Part shown: positions 1 to 4,745 of the stretch, in pieces | How positions within the stretch are numbered: position 1 is the first letter of the stretch | Layout: each line of letters begins with the position of its first letter | Assembly (NCBI GenBank): GCA_945933905.1 | Contig: CAMEQX010000023.1 | Coordinates: 1-10,632, forward strand | DNA from: an uncultured Clostridia bacterium | Lineage (GTDB): Bacteria > Bacillota > Clostridia > Oscillospirales > Ruminococcaceae | Direction: 5' to 3' | Length of the DNA stretch: 10,632 nucleotides | Program-made: the position numbers and the translations under genes | Notes under the pieces: model-generated | Seen by the model: the letters and a program-made list of their open reading frames with translations, nothing else | Database searches by the model: none | What the model was told of the DNA's origin: nothing

Positions 1-890
1 TCGGCTGCGAAATCTCGTTCAAGAAAAGCGAAATTCAACCCGCTTCCGAAACCGAGGCTAAGAAAAATATCACCGAGGCTGCTGAGCAGTATTCGCTCGG
101 GCGGCATTTTGACCGTATCCACGAGTACGAAAAGGCGCTTTACTGGTTTGAAAGAGCCGCGCTTCAGGATTACGGCGAGGCGCAGTGCTATATGGGCAGC
201 TATCGGCTCGAGGGGCGCGGCGGTATTCAGGACGTTGAACAGGCGCGAGAGTGGTTTGTTCGCGGAATGGAAAACGGCGTCGCCGAGGCGGAGTATATGG
301 TCGGGTATTTTTACGCCGAGGGTATCGCCTGTAAAATTGACGAAAACAAGGCTTTCGAGTGCTTTTTAAACGCAGCGAAAAAAGGCTGCGACAATGCGAT
401 AAATATGGTTTCGCTGTGCTATGAAAACCGCGTTCACGTTGCCGCGGACAGAACTCTCGCGGAAAAGTGGCGGAAATTCAAAGCGAACCGAAAAATCTTC
501 GAGGAACCCGCCGCAGAGCCGCCCGAGCCTATCCGTGACGACGGCGAGGAGCTCTATCAAAGCGCGCGGCGGTGTCTTGCGGATAAGGATTTTGAGGGTT
601 CCGCGATGTTCTACAAGCGTGCTGCCGAGGCGGGACATATCCGCGCGATGTGTTCCTACGGAAAGTGTCTTTACACGGGAAGCGGCACCGCAAAAGACCC
701 CGCCGAAGCTTTCCGCTGGTTTTCACGCGCCGCCGACCTCAATTCCCCGATTGCGCAATACAACCTCGGCGTGATGTATCTCAAGGGCGTTTACGTTCAA
801 AAGGACGTCAAAACCGCTAAAGAGTATTTCGCAAGGGCCGTTGAAAACGGTCACGAGGACGCGGAGAAAATTCTTAAAAAGCTGAAATAG
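1..890 (+). CDS. Sel1-repeat protein, 5'-partial
   Basis: The reading frame is open from base 3 to the TAG at 888-890 (295 codons visible), so the true start lies left of the window; the internal ATG at 192 is in the middle of a repeat and is not the start. Seven Sel1-like TPR repeats of about 34-36 residues can be laid out at visible residues 27-59, 60-95, 96-131, 132-165, 187-220, 221-256 and 257-292. They show the usual A-x3-LG-x2-Y, G-x-G and W/Y-F-x-x-A pattern, for example YNLGVMYLKG near the end. Repeats 4 and 5 are separated by a Pro/Glu/Asp-rich linker. Sel1 repeats are alpha-solenoids that scaffold signalling or envelope proteins; no catalytic domain is visible in this part, and an N-terminal domain may exist upstream. 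It ends 7 bases before the iron-sulfur gene, so the two are probably co-transcribed. The family call is firm; the role is inferred from context. Confidence 0.85.
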   Translation, partial: GCEISFKKSEIQPASETEAKKNITEAAEQYSLGRHFDRIHEYEKALYWFERAALQDYGEAQCYMGSYRLEGRGGIQDVEQAREWFVRGMENGVAEAEYMVGYFYAEGIACKIDENKAFECFLNAAKKGCDNAINMVSLCYENRVHVAADRTLAEKWRKFKANRKIFEEPAAEPPEPIRDDGEELYQSARRCLADKDFEGSAMFYKRAAEAGHIRAMCSYGKCLYTGSGTAKDPAEAFRWFSRAADLNSPIAQYNLGVMYLKGVYVQKDVKTAKEYFARAVENGHEDAEKILKKLK

Positions 891-897
891 GTACAAT

Positions 898-1773
898 ATG
901 AAAACACTGAAAAAGTACCTTTTACCGATAATAATGCTTGCTGTTTTTGAGACGATAGCGGTCGTGCTGTGGCTGGTCAACGACAAGATTTTCTATCTCT
1001 TCAACTTCAGCTATATCGGATGCTCAATCGCGCTGGGGATTTTCCTGTTTATTCGCGAATTCAAGTACGCGCGGCACGTCACGCAGCTCCTTGTGGGGCT
1101 TTATATGCTGATTTATCTCGGGCTTATCAGCAACGAAAATATGCAGATTGAAGGCTTTTGGTACAACCTTTTCACCGGAGTTTTCGAGGCGGCTACCATT
1201 CACTACGCAGTCGCGAAGATTGCGGGACCGCTGCTTTTCGGGCGCGGCTGGTGCGGATTTGCCTGCTGGACGGCGATGGTGATGGACTTTCTCCCCTACA
1301 AAACCCCGAAAGCGCCGCGAAAAAAGCTCGGTTTTATCCGATACATAACCTTTGCCGTATCGCTGATTTTTGTCGCGTGCCTGTTTTTAACGCACGTTGG
1401 AAATCTCGAGAAAATTATGTTCTGGAGCTTCCTTATCGGCAATATCCTGTACTATGCAAGCGGGATTATCCTCGCGTTTGTGTTCAAGGACAACCGCGCT
1501 TTCTGCAAGTACGTCTGCCCGATAACCGTTTTCCTGAAACCGATGAGCTACTTCTCGCTGCTGAGGATAAAATGCGACAAGAGCAAGTGCGTTTCCTGCG
1601 GGAAGTGCGAGAAGGTGTGCCCGATGAACGTGAAAATCACCGACAATTCCCGGAAACGCGAAAACAGCACGGAATGTATCTTGTGTATGGAGTGTATAAA
1701 AGCCTGTCCGAAAGGCGCGCTGCCCGCGGGTAAAACAAGCGCGAAATCGGAAAATGAGAATATAACAAACTGA
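898..1773 (+). CDS. Membrane 4Fe-4S protein, NapH/polyferredoxin type
   Basis: This 291-residue protein has about six hydrophobic segments (roughly residues 7-27, 38-54, 59-77, 92-113, 148-166, 174-196) followed by a C-terminal ferredoxin domain. The domain carries two complete 4Fe-4S motifs, C231-x2-C234-x2-C237-x3-C241-P and C260-x2-C263-x2-C266-x3-C270-P. Two more Cys pairs sit at membrane boundaries: C119/C123 in GRGWCGFACW and C203/C207 in CKYVCP, the arrangement seen in NapH/MauN/YccM-type electron-transfer proteins. Such proteins pass electrons between a membrane donor and a soluble or membrane partner; no nitrate reductase or other obvious acceptor is encoded here. The start has only a weak Shine-Dalgarno (AATAGG), so translation may be coupled to the Sel1 gene 7 bases upstream. 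The stop is 17 bases before the TerY-C gene. Fold and cofactor are clear; the substrate and its link to the kinase are unknown. Confidence 0.85.
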   Translation: MKTLKKYLLPIIMLAVFETIAVVLWLVNDKIFYLFNFSYIGCSIALGIFLFIREFKYARHVTQLLVGLYMLIYLGLISNENMQIEGFWYNLFTGVFEAATIHYAVAKIAGPLLFGRGWCGFACWTAMVMDFLPYKTPKAPRKKLGFIRYITFAVSLIFVACLFLTHVGNLEKIMFWSFLIGNILYYASGIILAFVFKDNRAFCKYVCPITVFLKPMSYFSLLRIKCDKSKCVSCGKCEKVCPMNVKITDNSRKRENSTECILCMECIKACPKGALPAGKTSAKSENENITN

Positions 1774-1790
1774 AATACGGAGGAAAAACT

Positions 1791-2141
1791 ATGAAAGCAG
1801 CAGTTATTTTGACGAAATGCAAGGAAACTCACGGGCTTTTCGGAATTCGCGCAGAGCAGCGCGAGGACGAGGCTTGGTACGCGACTTGGGCATTCAAGGT
1901 GTCCGAGCACACGGCTTCCCGCGAGAAATTCGGCGATACGGAAATCTCGGGAAACGTCTATGTGACAACCGAATATCCGTCTTGCCCGTATTGCAGCGCG
2001 AAGGGCTTTTTCCAGTGCAGCGAGTGCGGGAAAACAACCTGCTGGAACGGTGAAAACGAAACCGTCTGCGAGTGGTGCGGAAACGCTGCGGAGACCTCTG
2101 CCGAGGAGAATTTCGAGTCCCTTTCGGGCGGCGGGTTCTGA
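1791..2141 (+). CDS. Stand-alone TerY-C-type zinc-binding protein
   Basis: This 116-residue protein matches the TerY-C metal-binding domain over nearly its whole length. The N-terminal half has the recognisable LFGIR and TWAFKVSE elements. The C-terminal half is a cysteine array: C65-P-Y-C68, C76-x2-C79-G, C84-W and C93-E-W-C96-G. With C10 this gives eight cysteines, enough for two zinc sites. In the family the domain is usually fused to a von Willebrand A (TerY) domain or found beside a PP2C phosphatase and a protein kinase (the TerY-P group described by comparative genomics). Here it is free-standing, followed by an acidic and then glycine-rich tail. A GGAGG at 1779-1783, seven bases before the ATG, fixes the start. 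It lies 27 bases before the kinase gene, so it is probably a subunit or zinc-dependent partner of that kinase. The domain recognition is from memory of the family. Confidence 0.8.
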   Translation: MKAAVILTKCKETHGLFGIRAEQREDEAWYATWAFKVSEHTASREKFGDTEISGNVYVTTEYPSCPYCSAKGFFQCSECGKTTCWNGENETVCEWCGNAAETSAEENFESLSGGGF

Positions 2142-2168
2142 TTTCAGTAATTTTCAGGTGGTGTTTTT

Positions 2169-3437
2169 ATGTTGAAGATAGGCGACAGCGTTGCTCTGGA
2201 GCTTGGCGGCTCGGCGAAAATTCTGAGCGTTCTCGGCTCGGGCGGTCAAGGCACGGTTTATAAAGCGGAATTCGGCGGGAAGGAGTACGCGCTCAAAATG
2301 TACTTCGCGAACAAGCTTCGCAGTCCCGAGATTTTCCGCGAGAATTTGAGCCGTCTCACCGAGGACAAAATCGACGACGCGTTCGTAATGCCGCTGTATC
2401 TCACCGAGAAAATCGACGGGAGCTTCGGTTTTCTGATGGAGCTTGTTCCCGAGGAATACAAGCCGTTTTCCGATGTGCTGAACGCGCGCGTGAAGCTGTC
2501 GGGGCTGTATTCCGTGGTGAATTCCGCGATTAAGATAACGTCGGCTTTCCGTGCGCTCCACAACAGCGGAAAGAGTTATCAGGACTTGAATGACGGCGGT
2601 TTTTTCATTCGCGCAACAGACGGAGATGTTCTTATCTGCGACTGCGACAACATCGCGCCCTACGGCGAACACCTCGGAATTGCGGGAAAACCCGGCTATA
2701 TGGCGCCCGAGATTGTCCGCGGGGAGAAGGCGCCCGACAAGTTCACGGACAGATATTCGCTCGCGGTGGTGCTGTTCAGGCTGCTGCTGCGCGGCGACCC
2801 GCTCGAGGGCAGCAAAGTGCTGAAAAGCGTTTGTCTGACGGAGGGAGCCGAGCGCCGTCATTACGGTTTCGAGCCGCTTTTCGTCTATGACCCCGACGAC
2901 GACAGCAACCGTCCCGTGCGCGGCGTACACAACAATATCATCAAATTCTGGCAGATTATGCCCGATTACATAAGAGAAGCGTTTGAATTTTCGTTCACCG
3001 TGGGCTTAAACGAGCCGCAGAAGCGACTTATCGAGAAGCAATGGCTGGATTTGCTCAAACGGCTGCGCGGCGACATCACGGCTTGCCCTTGCGGGATACA
3101 GAACTTCCTGCCCGCGATGCAAACGGACGAGGACGGAAAGCTGATTTGCCCGTGCGGGACGCACTACGCGAAGCCGCTTTCGCTTGTCGGCGAGAAGAGC
3201 AGAGTGCTGCTGTTTGACGGAGCGCGGGTGTTTGACGAGGATGTGAGGGTGCGCGCGGAGGTTGTCCGCAACAAGAAAAATCCGGCGCTCTGGGGGCTGA
3301 AAAACCTCACCGAGAGCGACTGGAGCTGCGTTCTCCCGAACGGCACGGAGAAAACCGTTTCTTCGGGCAGCGCCGCGCCGATTTTCACGGGAACGAGTAT
3401 TTCTGTCGGCGAGGAAAAATACACGATTGAGGACTAA
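2169..3437 (+). CDS. Divergent protein kinase with zinc ribbon and beta-rich C-terminal domain (TerY-P type)
   Basis: This 422-residue soluble protein has a protein-kinase fold at about residues 15-300. Visible are the glycine-rich loop GSGGQG (23-28), the ATP-anchoring lysine K43 in ALK, and the activation-segment end MAPEIV (178-183). The catalytic loop is unusual. HRD is replaced by Y137-Q-D139, the Asn that normally helps bind Mg2+ is Gly144, and the DFG position reads D-C-D (158-160) followed by N161. Residues 306-330 hold a CPCG...CPCG pair that should bind zinc. The last 85 residues, with WGLKNL and a Gly-rich strand pattern, look like a small FHA-like or beta-sandwich domain. YQD-type kinases of this layout sit beside TerY-C proteins in TerY-P modules, which fits the gene just upstream. 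AGGTGG at 2156-2161 is seven bases from the ATG. It may phosphorylate a TerY-like partner encoded outside the window; activity is uncertain because of Gly144. Confidence 0.82.
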   Translation: MLKIGDSVALELGGSAKILSVLGSGGQGTVYKAEFGGKEYALKMYFANKLRSPEIFRENLSRLTEDKIDDAFVMPLYLTEKIDGSFGFLMELVPEEYKPFSDVLNARVKLSGLYSVVNSAIKITSAFRALHNSGKSYQDLNDGGFFIRATDGDVLICDCDNIAPYGEHLGIAGKPGYMAPEIVRGEKAPDKFTDRYSLAVVLFRLLLRGDPLEGSKVLKSVCLTEGAERRHYGFEPLFVYDPDDDSNRPVRGVHNNIIKFWQIMPDYIREAFEFSFTVGLNEPQKRLIEKQWLDLLKRLRGDITACPCGIQNFLPAMQTDEDGKLICPCGTHYAKPLSLVGEKSRVLLFDGARVFDEDVRVRAEVVRNKKNPALWGLKNLTESDWSCVLPNGTEKTVSSGSAAPIFTGTSISVGEEKYTIED

Positions 3438-3438
3438 A

Positions 3439-3903
3439 ATGGAGATTAGACGAGCGAATTTTGAGGATATTCCGAGGATTTCGGACTTGCTTTTACAGGT
3501 TCACAAGGTTCATTCGGACAGGCGCCCCGACATCTTTCGGCGCGGTTCAAAAAAGTACACCGAGGACGAGCTGCGCGTGATTATTGCGGACAATGAACGA
3601 CCGATTTTCACGGCGGTGATTGACGGGAGAGTAGAAGGCTATGCGTTTTGCGTTTTTCAGCGGCACGACGACAACTCTCTTGAAAAATTCACCACGCTTT
3701 ACATCGATGACCTCTGCGTTGACCAAAACCGCCGCCACGAGCATATCGGAACGGCGCTATATAAATATGTGCTGGATTACGCGCGGGAAAACGCCTGCCA
3801 CAACGTCACGCTGAATGTGTGGGAGTGCAACGAAAGCGCGATGAAGTTCTACTCAAGCCTCGGTCTTTCCGTTCAGAAAACCACTCTCGAGAAGATTTTG
3901 TGA
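3439..3903 (+). CDS. GNAT-family N-acetyltransferase
   Basis: This 154-residue protein covers one complete GNAT fold. Motif A lies at about residues 87-108 (LYIDDLCVD followed by RRHEHIGTAL), which binds acetyl-CoA; the first glycine of the usual R-x-x-G-x-G signature is His, as is common in HIG-type clostridial members. Motif B, with NESAMKFYSSLGL, is at about 126-144. The substrate cannot be read from the sequence; candidates are protein N-termini, small amines or antibiotics. The ATG at 3439 is chosen over the in-frame TTG at 3427 because TGAGGA (3428-3433) is placed as its ribosome binding site and overlaps that TTG. The gene starts one base after the kinase stop codon, so it is almost certainly translated from the same message, as the last gene of the operon. 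No clear terminator follows it. Confidence 0.88.
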   Translation: MEIRRANFEDIPRISDLLLQVHKVHSDRRPDIFRRGSKKYTEDELRVIIADNERPIFTAVIDGRVEGYAFCVFQRHDDNSLEKFTTLYIDDLCVDQNRRHEHIGTALYKYVLDYARENACHNVTLNVWECNESAMKFYSSLGLSVQKTTLEKIL

Positions 3904-4062
3904 TTTTTCATCGGGTTCAAACTGTTGAAAACTGATGTTTATGTTGAATATCTTGTTGAAAATTTATTGTGCAAAATCCACAAGTATAAACGATTTAATT
4001 GTACAAATATAAGTAAAAAAACTGAAATTCGAGAAATATCTCGGAAAATTTCAAAATCTCTG
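3904..4062. other. AT-rich intergenic region upstream of the HPr promoter
   Basis: The 330 bases between the GNAT stop and the HPr start hold no supported gene. This left part is much more AT-rich than the flanking genes. It contains three GTTGAA copies at 3924, 3943 and 3955 (irregular spacing), an inverted repeat TTGTG-N7-CACAA at 3967-3983, an 8-bp palindrome TTGTACAA at 3999-4006, and a longer bulged inverted repeat at 4024-4052. The high AT content directly before a strong -35 could act as an UP element. No strong terminator for the preceding operon is seen. Confidence 0.5.
4024..4052. repeat. Bulged inverted repeat upstream of the HPr -35
   Basis: GAAATT (4024-4029) pairs with AATTTC (4047-4052), and inside it CGAGA (4030-4034) pairs with TCTCG (4039-4043) around an AATA loop, with a GAA bulge at 4044-4046. 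It ends 10 bases before the HPr -35. Read on the minus strand it is followed after AG by seven Ts, so it has the form of a minus-strand terminator, although no minus-strand gene lies to its right nearby. It may instead be a protein-binding site. Confidence 0.45.
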
Positions 4063-4091
4063 TTGACTAAATTGAATATTTTGGATATACT
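4063..4091 (+). promoter_or_regulatory. Sigma-A promoter of the HPr gene
   Basis: TTGACT at 4063-4068 and TATACT at 4086-4091 are separated by exactly 17 bases; each hexamer is one base from consensus. The expected transcription start is near 4098, which leaves a leader of about 136 bases before the HPr start codon. The strength suits a highly expressed PTS protein. Confidence 0.8.
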
Positions 4092-4095
4092 TATA

Positions 4096-4233
4096 TTTGG
4101 AAGGCAGAGTTCGACGAAAACGTACGGATGAAAGAGAAAAGTCCGAAAAAACGGCGAAACGCGTTCCAAAAGCAGAGCAAAGGATTATCGAAGGTTACTG
4201 CTGACAAACACGAATTTTTTGGAGGTTATTGTT
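4096..4233 (+). promoter_or_regulatory. Possible structured 5' leader of HPr mRNA
   Basis: The predicted leader can close with a 7-bp helix TTTGGAA (4096-4102) / TTCCAAA (4164-4170). Within it are short hairpins ACG-AAAA-CGT, CGGAT/GTCCG (4124-4128 with 4141-4145) and GCG-AAA-CGC. A further helix AGCAG (4171-4175) / CTGCT (4198-4202) follows. It ends with GGAGG at 4221-4225, 8 bases before the ATG. I do not recognise a known riboswitch class. Short stems of this size can arise by chance, and the first bases of the outer helix lie right at the expected transcription start. Confidence 0.3.
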
Positions 4234-4497
4234 ATGTGCATGAAAGACATTGAAGTAAAAAATCAGGTTGGTTTACACGCTAGACCCGCTACATTCTTTA
4301 TCCAGAAGGCAAACGAGTATAAGTCTTCTATTTGGGTTGAGAAGGAAGAGCGCAGAGTTAACGCAAAGTCTCTGCTCGGCATTCTTTCGCTCGGTATCGT
4401 AGGCGGCGCTAAAATCCGCATCATCGCTGACGGTTCCGATGAGCAGCTCGCTGTTGACGGTCTCGTAAAGCTCGTTGAGAGCGAATTCGCTGAGTAA
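4234..4497 (+). CDS. ptsH: Phosphocarrier protein HPr
   Basis: This 87-residue protein is the PTS phosphocarrier that accepts phosphate from PEP-dependent enzyme I and hands it to sugar-specific EIIA proteins in the cytoplasm. The phosphorylation site GLHARPA places the active histidine at residue 15. The regulatory site KSLLGILSLGI places serine at residue 46, the target of HPr kinase/phosphorylase in Firmicutes and the basis of CcpA-mediated catabolite repression. Both residues fall on canonical numbering only if the ATG at 4234 is used. GGAGG at 4221-4225 supports the same choice, while the in-frame TTG at 4219 overlaps that site. Having His15 makes this HPr rather than Crh. The gene stands alone between its own promoter and terminator, with no enzyme I gene beside it. 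Its codon choice (many GCT, GTT, AAG) differs from the GCG/CGC-rich neighbours, as expected for high expression. Confidence 0.97.
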   Translation: MCMKDIEVKNQVGLHARPATFFIQKANEYKSSIWVEKEERRVNAKSLLGILSLGIVGGAKIRIIADGSDEQLAVDGLVKLVESEFAE

Positions 4498-4548
4498 TTT
4501 CGCTTTACAAAGCTATTTTCAGACTGTCGTTCTATTTCAATCTATTTT

Positions 4549-4578
4549 AGGGGCAGGGTTTTCTGCCCCTATGTTTTT
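4549..4578 (+). terminator. Rho-independent terminator of HPr
   Basis: AGGGGCAG (4549-4556) and CTGCCCCT (4563-4570) form a perfect 8-bp stem around a 6-base loop, followed by ATG and TTTTT. It closes the single-gene HPr transcript before the M23 promoter region. Confidence 0.9.
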
Positions 4579-4606
4579 GTGAAAATTGAATGAAAATCGC
4601 GAAAAA

Positions 4607-4656
4607 GTTACAAAATAGTTACAAAAAGGTTGCAAAACAGTTACAAATCTGTTATA
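4607..4656. promoter_or_regulatory. Five 11-bp-spaced direct repeats, WalR/OmpR-family binding array
   Basis: GTTACA, GTTACA, GTTGCA, GTTACA and GTTATA begin at 4607, 4618, 4629, 4640 and 4651: five copies with an exact 11-base period (6 bases plus N5). The reverse complement, TGTAAC-N5-TGTAAC, fits the WalR (YycF) consensus TGTWAH-N5-TGTWAH. The controlled gene is a cell-wall peptidase, the typical WalR target. Copies 3 and 5, the two that deviate, coincide with the -35 and -10. Another OmpR-family regulator such as PhoP also binds 11-bp-spaced repeats and cannot be excluded. Confidence 0.6.
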
Positions 4657-4658
4657 AT
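4630..4658 (+). promoter_or_regulatory. Extended -10 sigma-A promoter of the M23 peptidase gene
   Basis: A perfect TATAAT at 4653-4658 is preceded by TGT, giving an extended -10. A weak -35, TTGCAA (4630-4635, four of six matches), lies 17 bases upstream. Transcription should begin near 4665, giving a leader of about 80 bases. A poor -35 with a good extended -10 suits an activator-dependent promoter and agrees with the surrounding repeat array. Confidence 0.75.
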
Positions 4659-4731
4659 AGAAAATGCGGAAAATCCGTTTGTTAAAGATAAACATAATTG
4701 AGGAAAATATTATCCCGATACACTTGCCAAA

Positions 4732-4738
4732 AAGGAGG
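4732..4738 (+). promoter_or_regulatory. Ribosome binding site fixing the TTG start of the M23 gene
   Basis: AAGGAGG lies seven bases before the TTG at 4746. It excludes the upstream in-frame TTG at 4698, which has no ribosome binding site and whose frame reads through this motif. TGCC (4725-4728) and GGCA (4737-4740) can pair across it, a weak potential block to ribosome binding. Confidence 0.8.
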
Positions 4739-4745
4739 CAGAAGG

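Noticed and set aside
3967..3983. TTGTG-N7-CACAA as a possible Rex redox-repressor site
   Set aside because: One base shorter than the usual 18-bp Rex operator and lacking the inner AA/TT; far upstream (about 80 bases) of the -35.
3925..4131. TTG-started 68-codon ORF in the AT-rich region before HPr
   Set aside because: No ribosome binding site, composition typical of translated AT-rich DNA, and it runs through the HPr promoter.
4128..4253. A 41-codon ORF (ATG at 4128) in the HPr leader, overlapping the HPr start in another frame
   Set aside because: No ribosome binding site before the ATG, highly basic low-complexity start, and its end is just HPr sequence read out of frame. A leader peptide is possible but not supported.
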